Numbered from the stretch's first letter, positions 6,157 to 13,865 are shown. The stretch is 15,132 nucleotides of DNA from Candidatus Taylorbacteria bacterium RIFCSPHIGHO2_02_FULL_44_12 (GCA_001822575.1 MHRM01000008.1:7373-22504); one strand, 5' to 3'. Numbers and translations are program-made. Notes: generated by a model from the letters alone, not told the origin.

Positions 6157-6828
6157 ATGAAAAACATCACTTATTTAGCATTAGGTTTTGTATTATTGGC
6201 AGGTGTAGCAGTGCCGTCAGTAGCTGGTGCCCAAACAGTATCTACGGCTTCTTGTCCCAATTATATAAAGAGCCTATTGAAGCGCGATAGTCCAAACAAC
6301 AATCGCGACGAAGTATTGCGTCTGCAGACATTTCTCAAGGTCAATCAAGGGTACGATGTGGATGTCAATGGTACTTTTGATGCCAAAACCGAAGCCGCTG
6401 TGAGCGCCTTCCAGATCAAATACAAAGCTATAATTCTGGCCCCTTGGGGAGCTTCTATTCCTTCCGGAACTGTCAGCATCACTACATCAAAACAGATCAA
6501 TAATCTGGTTTGCGGAAAACCTTTGACTATGGACAAAGGGGAAATGGCCGTCCTAGACGCTTATGTATCCGGTCGGGCACAGGTAGGATCTGGGATGCAG
6601 TCTTCTGCCATGGATCCAGCCATGTCCACCCAGACCTCCGGCAATATCAGCATAGAAGCCACATCTCCGGTAACCGTTACGACATTCATGGCCACTTCTT
6701 CGGGATCTTCCGATGTTGAAATTATGAGTTCCGAAGGAAGTGTTGAAATGGATGAAGATCTGAATGATTCAAACAAAACCTCTCTATCAGTCCGCTTTTG
6801 GTTATTCATAAAGGGTCTATTCAGGTAG
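6157..6828 (+). CDS. Secreted protein with PG_binding_1-type peptidoglycan-binding domain
   Basis: The 223-residue product begins with a good Sec signal peptide: MKNI, a hydrophobic core, and a likely cleavage after AGA at residue 25. A peptidoglycan-binding-1-like three-helix domain follows (about 51-119): DEVLRLQTFLKVNQGYDVDV, then NGTFDAKTEAAVSAFQIKY, closing with the short loop WGASIPSGTVSITTSKQINNLVC. C33 and C119 flank the domain and could form a disulfide. The rest (about 130-208) is a Ser/Thr/Met-rich low-complexity linker, ending in a short aromatic-hydrophobic tail (VRFWLFIKGLFR) that may touch the membrane. No catalytic domain is present, so the role is probably binding to the cell wall or envelope. 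It has its own promoter directly downstream of the 5940-6114 element. Confidence 0.85.
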   Translation: MKNITYLALGFVLLAGVAVPSVAGAQTVSTASCPNYIKSLLKRDSPNNNRDEVLRLQTFLKVNQGYDVDVNGTFDAKTEAAVSAFQIKYKAIILAPWGASIPSGTVSITTSKQINNLVCGKPLTMDKGEMAVLDAYVSGRAQVGSGMQSSAMDPAMSTQTSGNISIEATSPVTVTTFMATSSGSSDVEIMSSEGSVEMDEDLNDSNKTSLSVRFWLFIKGLFR

Positions 6829-6861
6829 TAGAGCTAGGTAAAAGGCTAAGCATAAAAATTC

Positions 6862-6890
6862 TTGACAAGGTCAATAAACCTTGATATGTT
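6862..6890 (+). promoter_or_regulatory. Strong sigma-70-type promoter for the paralogue pair
   Basis: TTGACA (6862-6867), a 17-base spacer and TATGTT (6885-6890) form a near-consensus promoter with an expected start near 6897. The upstream TTG at 6881, in frame with the gene, overlaps the -10 box and cannot be the translation start. This supports ATG 6947. The expected 5' leader is about 50 bases. Confidence 0.75.
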
Positions 6891-6946
6891 GGAATCTGGG
6901 GATGTTTGTCAATTTTATAATTCACAACTCAAAGAAAGGCATATTA

Positions 6947-8044
6947 ATGACCACAAAAGCTTTAGAGCCGAGTGCTCACGGCATTCAAAAATGTGACACA
7001 TCGGACCAGCCTCGGGGATATTGCCAAAAACTTTTTCGTGCCTTCAGGGAAGTCTTCAGCGTCGAAACGGTGACTGAACGACTTGTCTTCTGGAAGGAAC
7101 AGAAAAATAACAAAGCGATTATACGTCTGGTACCGAATCTGGAAAGGACAAGCAAGGCCGATGACAAAGTTGTCGGCATTAATATCGAAGATATCTCGGC
7201 TGCAAAAATTCTCATCGGAAATTATGCGGCTGGATGCAGACTCTCGACGGTCAGATGGGAACTTTACGGAGATTTTGATTTGACAGTTTTCCTCGACATT
7301 GGACGATTTGACAGCTATGACTTGTTCGAGGGATTGGATTGTGACAAGGCACAGCTTCTTGCTCGTCAGGGAATCGTCCCTACTGGAGATTGGGATTTTG
7401 ATGCCATCATTGTGATGCATAAGTGTCCCACTTGTCACCAAGTGTTTGATCGGACTTCGATCCTATATCGACCACTCATTCCGTGCCAGTCATGTGGAAG
7501 GAAACAAGACTTTGCTCAACAAAGATCCATTGTTCAGGGCCTTCTTGCTGATTTCGAAGTCGTATCCAATCGGTTCGGAATAATACATCCAGTCAGGGCT
7601 CATAAAGGGCAGTTTCCGTTGCAGTATTATCTTGATCCGGTAGCGAATTCAATCGTTTATTGGGCAATATGCGCAATGTTCGATTCGAACAGTTCCCTTC
7701 GAAAGTTCTACGGTATTCTGGGAAATCAGTACACTTCTTTTCGGGGTCTTTTCGATCGGAGTCTTTTCCGATTGATGACTATGGACAAGAAGCTGGGTTT
7801 ACAGGAATACTTTCGCCAATGCATCGAGCAGGCGAGTGGCAATGATGGCGTCATATTTGTCTCATCGCTTAAACGTCTAAGCGAAGCTCTAGCATTTCCT
7901 GATCAGTTCTCTGTCGAAAAAAACCTATGGTGGTTGCGGTCCATGGATATTCGGATGATTCGGGATTTTCTTCCCGATCTCATCAATAAAATTATTCTAA
8001 ATCACAAAACAATTAAACTCACAGAAAGGACAAAAAATAAATGA
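6947..8044 (+). CDS. Unrecognised protein with zinc-ribbon-like Cys motif, paralogue A
   Basis: I do not recognise this 365-residue family. The start ATG 6947 is preceded by AAAGAAAGG with 7 bases of spacing, one of the few Shine-Dalgarno-like sites here, and lies downstream of a strong promoter. A conserved core (about 74-184) contains KVVG (74-77), RWELYGD (103-109), LDIGRFD (116-122), IVPTGDWDFD (143-152) and two Cys pairs, C160-x2-C163 and C180-x2-C183-G, typical of a zinc ribbon. From K74 to C163 it aligns without gaps to the next gene product at an offset of 16, with 37 of 80 identities over 84-163. The C-terminal 180 residues are mixed helical, rich in Phe, Tyr and Arg, and not obviously shared. 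There is no signal peptide or membrane segment, so it is probably cytoplasmic. The gene overlaps the next by ATGA. The function is unknown, and nucleic-acid binding is only a guess from the ribbon. Confidence 0.85.
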   Translation: MTTKALEPSAHGIQKCDTSDQPRGYCQKLFRAFREVFSVETVTERLVFWKEQKNNKAIIRLVPNLERTSKADDKVVGINIEDISAAKILIGNYAAGCRLSTVRWELYGDFDLTVFLDIGRFDSYDLFEGLDCDKAQLLARQGIVPTGDWDFDAIIVMHKCPTCHQVFDRTSILYRPLIPCQSCGRKQDFAQQRSIVQGLLADFEVVSNRFGIIHPVRAHKGQFPLQYYLDPVANSIVYWAICAMFDSNSSLRKFYGILGNQYTSFRGLFDRSLFRLMTMDKKLGLQEYFRQCIEQASGNDGVIFVSSLKRLSEALAFPDQFSVEKNLWWLRSMDIRMIRDFLPDLINKIILNHKTIKLTERTKNK

Positions 8045-9060
8045 ACACTACGAGTCTCGTGGTTGGCGGACGATTACCAGTAATACCGCTTCAAATGCAT
8101 CCGTTCATCGGCTCCGGATTGATCGAGAGCCGTCTCCATGTGGCTATCAGGCAATACTCATCAGCTGAGGAAGCCATGGTCGCCTGGAGAAATCAACACA
8201 GCTCGGAGCGTTCACCGTTCCGCTGCATGTTCTACATGGAGCCTCAAAAGGACAACAAGCGAAAAGCTAATGTCCTTTTTCGGACGAGCTTCAAGTCAAC
8301 AGGTCACAAGGTTGTCGGCACAACCGACAACGATCCGATTGCGGCACGGCTTCTGATTGCAAACAATCGTGCTGGTCGCTACATGACGAGCATTCGTTGG
8401 GAACTTTACGGAGATCGCAAATGTGAAGATCTGCTCGACATGGGCAGGTTCGATCAGTGGGATCTTTTGAAAGGTATCTCGCCCGATCAGTTGACTAAAC
8501 TGGCGGAACGAAACATTGTGCCGCACGGTGACTGGGACTTTGACAAGTTACTCTGGAGGTGTGCATGTGCAATTTGCAATGCGAAGGTGATGGTAAATTA
8601 CCACATCTTCAACATTGATAGTGTGATCTGCGCCGAGTGTGGGAATCGTCCTTTCTTAGCACCTAGCTTGTATCACATGATTGAAAATATGCCGACCGTA
8701 CTGCCGGGTAGCGAACAAGCAATGACCCTTCATACTCTCCACTGGCTCTCAAGTGTCGGTGCCGCATTCAAGGAGGTCCGGCGGGACATCGCTGATCCAG
8801 ATGGTCAGAGGATCCGGCAACTCGCTGAACGGTCACTTATCTGGAAAGCTACGGATCATACACAGGAAAATCAAGTGCGTGCCTTGATCGAGAAGAATAC
8901 AGAACTAGATTTTGGAATGTACCAAGCTGCCTGTGCCAAGGTCCGTAAGGGACTTTGCGGGGAAGAAGCGTTCCGCGAGGAGCACCAGATTGCTGCACAG
9001 TTTGTTCTTCGCTCGACAGAGTTGTTGAGGGTTCGACAGTTGACGACATCTACGGAGTGA
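8041..9060 (+). CDS. Unrecognised protein with zinc-ribbon-like Cys motif, paralogue B
   Basis: This 339-residue protein is a paralogue of the preceding gene product. It shares KVVG (90-93), SIRWELYGD (117-125), LDMGRFD (132-138), IVPHGDWDFD (159-168) and the Cys pairs C176-x2-C179 and C197-x2-C200-G. The N-terminus differs, apart from a loosely shared V-x-W-(K/R)-x-Q segment. The C-terminal 140 residues are helical, charged and unlike those of paralogue A. There is no signal peptide or membrane helix. The start ATG overlaps the upstream stop (ATGA), which implies translational coupling, and AGAAAGGA lies 10 bases upstream. A strong intrinsic terminator follows at 9081, so the two genes form a complete bicistronic unit and their products may act together. 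No known family is assigned. Confidence 0.85.
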   Translation: MNTTSLVVGGRLPVIPLQMHPFIGSGLIESRLHVAIRQYSSAEEAMVAWRNQHSSERSPFRCMFYMEPQKDNKRKANVLFRTSFKSTGHKVVGTTDNDPIAARLLIANNRAGRYMTSIRWELYGDRKCEDLLDMGRFDQWDLLKGISPDQLTKLAERNIVPHGDWDFDKLLWRCACAICNAKVMVNYHIFNIDSVICAECGNRPFLAPSLYHMIENMPTVLPGSEQAMTLHTLHWLSSVGAAFKEVRRDIADPDGQRIRQLAERSLIWKATDHTQENQVRALIEKNTELDFGMYQAACAKVRKGLCGEEAFREEHQIAAQFVLRSTELLRVRQLTTSTE

Positions 9061-9080
9061 CGATAAAGAGTTTATTCCAC

Positions 9081-9114
9081 GCTCTACCAGTTGAAAGATT
9101 GGTAGGGCTTTTTT
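9081..9114 (+). terminator. Intrinsic terminator of the paralogue pair
   Basis: GCTCTACCAG (9081-9090) pairs over ten positions, including two G-U pairs, with TTGGTAGGGC (9099-9108) around an 8-base loop, followed directly by six T. It ends the 6947-9060 transcription unit 20 bases after the stop codon. Confidence 0.85.
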
Positions 9115-9190
9115 GCCATTCTCCGGGGGCTCAAATTGCATTGCAAGTCAGTGCAAGGACATGTTCGCCGAGTTTGTGTTACTAATAAGC

Positions 9191-10393
9191 TCACAGCAAT
9201 AGATTTTTACCGAGCTTTTTGGTGCCTTGAGCTTGAATATTTCTTGAATCAGTCGGGGCATTATTCAAGGCTCCAACAAGGGCAATCATCAGGGCATTGT
9301 CTCCGGAAAGATGAAATGATGGCATATACAATGGTATGCCATATTCAGCAGAAATGTCCGTAAAACGCCTTCGCAGGCTGTGATTGGCGCTGACTCCGCC
9401 ACCCATGATTAGAGTTTTAGCTTGAATCTTTTCAATAGCCTCAGCCGATTTGGCGCTTAAAGTATCGGTTACGGCATTTTCAAATTCAAGGGCCAGACCG
9501 GCTCTGAAAACATTATCATATTTTCCCGATTTCTCGGCTTTTTTGATGGCGTATAGAACGGCGGTTTTGAGACCGGAAAAAGAGAAATCGTGATTATCTC
9601 TATCTATCATCGGTCTGGGCAATTTTATTGGTGATAATATATTTTGTTGGCGCGCCTCCTCGGCCAGTCTGGAGAGATGCGGTCCTCCCGGGTAGGGCAG
9701 ACCGAGGAGGCGCGCCACCTTGTCAAAAGCCTCGCCAACGGCGTCGTCTCTAGTCTGGCCGATGATCTTATAATCGCCGAGAGAGTTTATCTCTACCAGT
9801 TCGGTATGGCCTCCGCTAATTAGAAGAGCTATAGCTGGGTAGGTTACGCCTTTCAAGTACTGCCATACTCCATATGGCTTATCTTCATCAATCAATGAGC
9901 CGATAATATGTCCTTCCATATGATCTACGGCAATCAGTGGTATATTCCATAGAGTAGAGAGAAAACGTCCAAGACTGATGCCGACCCACAAAGCTGGTTC
10001 CAAACCGGGGCCTTGGGTCACGGCTATCTGATCAATTCTTGGAATATTAACTAAGAAATCGGCACCTAGTATGGATTGCCACAAGTCGGGGTTTTGTTCG
10101 GACAATTCTTTTTCAAATAAATCCAAAGTTTTTTTGTAATCCTTCGCATATCTTTTTTCTTTGAAGTACGGTTGTGCTTCCAAAAGTAGTTTATCCAAAA
10201 GAGGTAGAATATTCTTGCCATGTTCGCGCTTGGCCAGAGTGGGGAAGACACCGCCATAAGCACTGTGGAGGTTGGCTTGGGAATGAACAAGCGACTGGAT
10301 GATCCGATACTCAAAAGTCTCTCCACTGCCACGGGTTTGGAGGAGAGCCAAAGCCGTTTCATCGCAACTTGTTTCTATGCCGAGGGTGGTCAT
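9191..10393 (-). CDS. tsaD: tRNA N6-adenosine threonylcarbamoyltransferase
   Basis: TsaD transfers the threonylcarbamoyl group to A37 of ANN-decoding tRNAs (t6A), working with TsaB and TsaE. The ASKHA-fold signatures are present: LGIETSCDET (4-13), GGVFPTLAKREH (47-58), VTQGPGLEPALWVG (125-138), metal ligands H158 and H162 in VDHMEGH, LISGGHTEL (191-199), DDAVGEAFDKVARLLG (216-231), FSFSGLKTA, MGGGVSANHSLRRR, and the third metal ligand D365 in SGDNALMIA. At 400 residues it is longer than the usual 330-350. The extra length is a Lys/Tyr/Asp-rich insertion at about 74-118, between the early helices and the VTQGPGL strand. ATG 10393 matches the family start and has no Shine-Dalgarno. It lies 31 bases downstream of hicA on the same strand. 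Confidence 0.95.
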   Translation of the reverse strand: MTTLGIETSCDETALALLQTRGSGETFEYRIIQSLVHSQANLHSAYGGVFPTLAKREHGKNILPLLDKLLLEAQPYFKEKRYAKDYKKTLDLFEKELSEQNPDLWQSILGADFLVNIPRIDQIAVTQGPGLEPALWVGISLGRFLSTLWNIPLIAVDHMEGHIIGSLIDEDKPYGVWQYLKGVTYPAIALLISGGHTELVEINSLGDYKIIGQTRDDAVGEAFDKVARLLGLPYPGGPHLSRLAEEARQQNILSPIKLPRPMIDRDNHDFSFSGLKTAVLYAIKKAEKSGKYDNVFRAGLALEFENAVTDTLSAKSAEAIEKIQAKTLIMGGGVSANHSLRRRFTDISAEYGIPLYMPSFHLSGDNALMIALVGALNNAPTDSRNIQAQGTKKLGKNLLL

Positions 10394-10424
10394 ATGATGG
10401 TAATGGTGGCAAATACAAAATTGT

Positions 10425-10652
10425 TTATAGATTCAAAATCTTCTTCAAATATTCTTTTCTGGAAATACCCAATGTTCTTAAATTATTTAAGATAATAAAT
10501 TGGGGCAGATCTTTTTCTCTTGGAATTATAACTGACCGTAAGATACCAGGCTTGTGATATTTCCTGTGATCTCCTTCTTCAGAAACAAATTCACAGCCAA
10601 CTGACAATAAAAATTTCTCAAACTTTTTCCAGTGAATCCGTGCAAGCTTCAT
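10425..10652 (-). CDS. hicA: HicA-type mRNA interferase toxin
   Basis: HicA toxins are small dsRBD-fold ribonucleases that cut translated mRNA. The 75-residue product shows the family pattern: a first helix WKKFEKFLLSVGCEFV, then the G-x-H motif as GDHRKYHKP with the putative catalytic H29, then VIIPREKDLPQFIILNNLRT and LGISRKEYLK. Most HicA proteins read GSH at the catalytic site, so Asp in place of Ser is a small deviation. The ATG directly follows the hicB TAA with no gap, so the two are translationally linked, in antitoxin-first order. Confidence 0.88.
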   Translation of the reverse strand: MKLARIHWKKFEKFLLSVGCEFVSEEGDHRKYHKPGILRSVIIPREKDLPQFIILNNLRTLGISRKEYLKKILNL

Positions 10653-10946
10653 TTAGGCAACCATTGGAATTTTTAAATTAATAGAATGTACATCTGGCGG
10701 CATCCATGTAGATTTACGATTTGGTGCGGTAATTTTTCTCCATCCAAGTTCTGTAAGAACTTCGGCGACTACATTCCTTTCAGAGATATCTTTTAGGAAA
10801 ATATGCACTAATTCCTGGAATCTTTTCTTTGCGTGCTTCTCCGATTTTCCTACAGTAGAAATATCAAGCGCAGGCGAATATGCTACGACCTGTTTGCGAT
10901 CCTTGATGAAATTGACGGTTAGTTTTATTGATGGGAATGAAATCAT
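10653..10946 (-). CDS. hicB: HicB-like antitoxin
   Basis: HicB antitoxins bind and block HicA. The 97-residue product has the partial RNase H-like HicB pattern: a strand with KDRKQVVAYSPALDIS (16-30), a glycine-containing turn (TVGKS), a helix with KHAKKRFQELVHIFLKDI, and L-x-ELGW near 66-69. After about residue 75 there is only a short tail (WMPPDVHSINLKIPMVA), with no evident HTH or ribbon-helix-helix DNA-binding domain. Autoregulation through HicB is therefore not obvious. AGGA lies 7 bases before the ATG at 10946. The assignment leans partly on the HicA neighbour. Confidence 0.82.
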   Translation of the reverse strand: MISFPSIKLTVNFIKDRKQVVAYSPALDISTVGKSEKHAKKRFQELVHIFLKDISERNVVAEVLTELGWRKITAPNRKSTWMPPDVHSINLKIPMVA

Positions 10947-10970
10947 GAAGATATCCTACCAGGAGAATAT

Positions 10971-11010
10971 GATAAAAACAATGAAGTGTACAATTTTCTC
11001 GTACACTTCA
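10971..11010 (-). terminator. Intrinsic terminator after the DUF4173-like gene
   Basis: TGAAGTGTAC and GTACACTTCA (10982-10991 and 11001-11010) form a perfect 10-bp stem with a 9-base loop. On the minus strand the stem is followed by TTGTTTTT, so it ends the 11016-12554 gene and separates it from hicB. As a perfect dyad upstream of hicB it could also serve as an operator. Confidence 0.75.
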
Positions 11011-11015
11011 CCGTC

Positions 11016-12554
11016 TTAATTCAGACCAGTATCTTCTTGCTGTTGATAATCTTTATACTGTTCAAGATCAGCCATTTTTGGTTTCAAGATATTATTCGCA
11101 TTGATGCGGGATATATTAGATGATTGCCACTGGGCAGAGAAGGAAGAATCTTTTTGGGTTCGCCAGTACAATTCTCGGGCAAAACCATTTCTTATATCTT
11201 CGTCTGGAATATTTAATATTTTCACCATTTCAGGCACGGCATCATCGGACAGACTGGCCAAATAGTGAGTATCCAATTTGCCTGTCGTCGCGAACCGTTC
11301 AATGTTTCGCTCGGCTATGAACTTATCTGGGTTGATAATATTAATGACAACCAGGAACACAGTAACCGAAACAAAAGCTCGGAGCACGAAAGAATTCTCT
11401 CTTTTATCCTTATGAATTTTATAAAGCAATAAGACAAAGATAATTGCTAACAAAATAATAAACCCATGGCTATATAATCTAAGGGTGGTAAAACCATAAG
11501 CCTCTTCGTATAGCAAAAGCCGCTTAAATCCAGACATCATTATCAGTATTACTTGAATAATAAGCGCTGTGCTTAGTATTCTGAAAATTAAAGTATGATC
11601 TGTATCTTTTTTTGCTATATATTTTTCCGTAGTCAAAAGTAACAGGAATGAAATAATCGCTACCGCGATCAGTTCAAAGAATCCCTTCCGAGCATATTCA
11701 GCGTAAGTGAATCCTTGAGAGACAATATTACTCTCTCCACCAAAAAGGTATGTTAGTTGGACAAGTATAAATCCAAAAAATAGCAAATTGACCATGCCGA
11801 GAAGTATAGAAGTCTCTATATGACCAATAGTATAAGATTTGGTGTTCGTAGTGCTAGAAACGATTGATCTCTCTTTCTTGCCAAGAGTATAGGAATAAGC
11901 ACCAATCAAAGCAAAAGTGGCAGACAGCACCAGAATAGATCTAACAATAATTTCTGGGTCAATATCAATACGAATCAAATCGGACAGGTATTTTTGGAAA
12001 ATAAGATCGGCCGAAGAAAAAAGCCCTAAGAAAATTAAAATAATAGGAATAGCCATTATTATTCCTTTGATCACTCGTGAAGATACTTTTGGTTCTGTTG
12101 GTTCTGTGCCGACTTTCCAAAACTTAAAAATATTTGGCAGAGTCTGAAAGAATGCTCTAATAAATCTGAATGGAAGGAAAATTATTTTTAGATAATCACT
12201 GATCAAAAAGTTTTTAAGTAATCCAACAAACAATACTTCGGCAACGAGTAATAATAACAACAGACTAGCGACAATATTGAGAAAAGTGAGTAGTTCGCTT
12301 GAACGGACAAAAACCATTGAACTAAAAAATATAAGTGGTATCAGAAGCCAGAGTACTTGTTTGTTTATTTGTCTCTTGGAATCTTTTGAAATAATAAATA
12401 GTCCGATTAGAATTAGACCAATGTATATCGGAAATCCGATACCGGGAATTTTGTCGTAGAAGAAATAATCAAAAAGCAACCCCAACACAAAAGAAATCCC
12501 TGCTATTAATGGAGCTTTTACTGATATATTTAATTGTGAATTTATGGGGTACAT
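11016..12554 (-). CDS. DUF4173/DUF4153-like multi-membrane protein
   Basis: This is a 512-residue integral membrane protein with roughly a dozen hydrophobic helices up to about residue 415, then a soluble C-terminal part of about 95 residues. Two segments match my recollection of the DUF4173 family: GFTYAEYARKGFFELIAVAI (about 276-295) and EEAYGFTTLRLYSHGF (about 350-365). NPDKFIAERNIERF follows the last helix, then HYLASLSDDAVPEM. The family function is not known. The frame extends upstream to 12617, but that part is the translated tRNA-Val, so I place the start at ATG 12554, six bases after the tRNA ends. No Shine-Dalgarno can fit there. It was probably transcribed with the tRNA and released by tRNA 3' processing. 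It is A/T-richer than the housekeeping genes. Confidence 0.83.
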   Translation of the reverse strand: MYPINSQLNISVKAPLIAGISFVLGLLFDYFFYDKIPGIGFPIYIGLILIGLFIISKDSKRQINKQVLWLLIPLIFFSSMVFVRSSELLTFLNIVASLLLLLLVAEVLFVGLLKNFLISDYLKIIFLPFRFIRAFFQTLPNIFKFWKVGTEPTEPKVSSRVIKGIIMAIPIILIFLGLFSSADLIFQKYLSDLIRIDIDPEIIVRSILVLSATFALIGAYSYTLGKKERSIVSSTTNTKSYTIGHIETSILLGMVNLLFFGFILVQLTYLFGGESNIVSQGFTYAEYARKGFFELIAVAIISFLLLLTTEKYIAKKDTDHTLIFRILSTALIIQVILIMMSGFKRLLLYEEAYGFTTLRLYSHGFIILLAIIFVLLLYKIHKDKRENSFVLRAFVSVTVFLVVINIINPDKFIAERNIERFATTGKLDTHYLASLSDDAVPEMVKILNIPDEDIRNGFARELYWRTQKDSSFSAQWQSSNISRINANNILKPKMADLEQYKDYQQQEDTGLN

Positions 12555-12559
12555 TTCAG

Positions 12560-12632
12560 TGCACGCTGAGGGATTCGAACCCCCGACCCTTCCCACGTCA
12601 AGGGAATGCTCTACCAACTGAGCTAAGCGTGC
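12560..12632 (-). tRNA. tRNA-Val (anticodon GAC)
   Basis: On the minus strand the acceptor GCACGCT pairs perfectly with AGCGTGC, and the D-stem is GCTC/GAGC. The anticodon stem TTCCC/GGGAA encloses TTGACGT, giving GAC. The T-stem GGGGG/CCCTC, with one G-U pair, encloses TTCGAAT. The discriminator is A and CCA is not encoded. A protein gene starts almost immediately 3' of it. Confidence 0.96.
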
Positions 12633-12642
12633 GTATGATGTA

Positions 12643-12671
12643 AATTTATATCTATTTTTTCAGCTTGTCCA
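12643..12671 (-). promoter_or_regulatory. Candidate promoter of tRNA-Val and the downstream gene
   Basis: On the minus strand, TGGACA (12671-12666), a 17-base spacer and TAAATT (12648-12643) lie 10 bases before the tRNA 5' end. An overlapping TATAAA offers an alternative -10 with a shorter spacer. It lies just past the capA-like stop codon. Confidence 0.45.
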
Positions 12672-12679
12672 GTTTTGGA

Positions 12680-13741
12680 TCAGGGCTTGGAAAACATTCT
12701 TTCACCAAGAATATTTATCCCTCGTCTGGAAGCGTTTGATATTTCATAGACTTTTATTTCTTGTATTTTTACGATATCGCTGTTCTTTGCAAGATGAAAT
12801 TCAACCATTTCTCCGACCATCGTCTCCTTAGAAAAGTATTGATCAAATAACAAGTTTCCAAGGGAATAAAAAACTGGCACTTCTCCTAACCATTGATGAT
12901 CCATAATCACATGAGGGTGAGATCCGACGATAGCGTCAGCTCCGGCCGAAACCATTGTCTCGGCCTTGGTTCGCATATCCAGGGAATGTAAAGGAACATA
13001 TTCCTCACCCCAATGCGGCATGACAATGACAAAATAACCCTCGGAATTCAATCTAGAAATATCGGCAAGAATATTTTCAAACCCTTGGTGGAAAGCATGA
13101 TATCCCAGGAAGGCCACGCATATTTCATTCTTGCATATTACCGTCTCTTTTGAAGGACTATTCCAGGGATCTCCGAAATATCCCACACCGACTCCTTCCA
13201 GCCACCGTCTCGTTTCTTCCAAGCCTTCTCGGCCAAAATTGCCACTGTGATTATTTGCTAGACTGACTAGATTGATATGAGAACGAGCAAGAGTTCCGGC
13301 TGTAGTGGTGGCAAAAGTGAATGTGAAACTTTGGGTACCTTGACCATTTGGAAGAAGGGTTTGGGAAAGATGGGAAGTTATCGGTCCTTCTAGATTGACG
13401 GCTACGATATCTTGTTTTTGGAATATGGGAGTAGTGGAAGCAAAAAGGGAATCGTAACCATATTTATTCCCAATCAGTCGGACACCTCTATCCAGCATAA
13501 CATCACCTCCGACGAGGACAGTCATATTAGGTTCCGGTATTTTTTGCTGAACAATATCTAAAACTTGAGCAGAGATATCTTCGTGGGGCATATCGTATTT
13601 CGCCAGTCCAAGGTCATATAAAAATGAGATGCTAGGTACTTTTTCTTTGACCCACAAAATTCCCGAAAATAATAGGACTAAAACTAAAATGGTGAGAGTC
13701 GCTATAAGGGAGATTTTTGGGTGACTGGGGTTGTTTACCAT
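12680..13741 (-). CDS. CapA-family protein (poly-gamma-glutamate/capsule type, metallophosphatase-like fold)
   Basis: The 353-residue protein has a basic N-terminus and one membrane anchor (about 11-30), with the rest outside the membrane. The CapA domain motifs appear in order: VGGDVMLDRGV (77-87), VNLEGPIT (115-122), SLANNHSGNFGREGL (160-174), MPHWGEEY (241-248), VGSHPHVIM (272-280) and VFYSLGNLLFDQ (290-301). The Asp, Glu, Asn and His residues in these motifs are the conserved putative metal and catalytic set of the family. Such proteins take part in poly-gamma-glutamate or other envelope polymer production, but no pgsB/pgsC-type partner is visible here, so the substrate cannot be named. 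It is transcribed divergently from the fic gene and lies upstream of tRNA-Val on the same strand. Confidence 0.9.
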   Translation of the reverse strand: MVNNPSHPKISLIATLTILVLVLLFSGILWVKEKVPSISFLYDLGLAKYDMPHEDISAQVLDIVQQKIPEPNMTVLVGGDVMLDRGVRLIGNKYGYDSLFASTTPIFQKQDIVAVNLEGPITSHLSQTLLPNGQGTQSFTFTFATTTAGTLARSHINLVSLANNHSGNFGREGLEETRRWLEGVGVGYFGDPWNSPSKETVICKNEICVAFLGYHAFHQGFENILADISRLNSEGYFVIVMPHWGEEYVPLHSLDMRTKAETMVSAGADAIVGSHPHVIMDHQWLGEVPVFYSLGNLLFDQYFSKETMVGEMVEFHLAKNSDIVKIQEIKVYEISNASRRGINILGERMFSKP

Positions 13742-13836
13742 GCTTTTTACAAAGTGGGTACAGATTACATGGTGACCTATCTGTTTGGATTTCAGAACTC
13801 TCTAAACAAAGAGATTATATCAGTCTTTCAGGGTAT

Positions 13837-13865
13837 TTGCCTAACTTTATAAAGTTTGGTAAAAT
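13837..13865 (+). promoter_or_regulatory. Promoter of the fic gene
   Basis: TTGCCT (13837-13842), a 17-base spacer and TAAAAT (13860-13865) form a good promoter with an expected start near 13872, about 25 bases before the ATG. A palindrome occupies the spacer and a second one covers the start site. Confidence 0.6.

Noticed and set aside
6881..6946. TTG start for the first paralogue gene
   Set aside because: It overlaps the -10 box of a near-consensus promoter. ATG 6947 has a Shine-Dalgarno-like site and lies in the expected transcript.
9081..9108. Decayed tRNA D-arm (GCTCTACCA resembles the reverse complement of a D-arm)
   Set aside because: The stem-loop plus T tract directly after a stop codon is explained fully as an intrinsic terminator.
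12555..12617. Upstream start of the DUF4173-like protein
   Set aside because: The codons are the complement of tRNA-Val; the peptide (GRVGGSNPSAC) is the typical false translation of a tRNA T arm.
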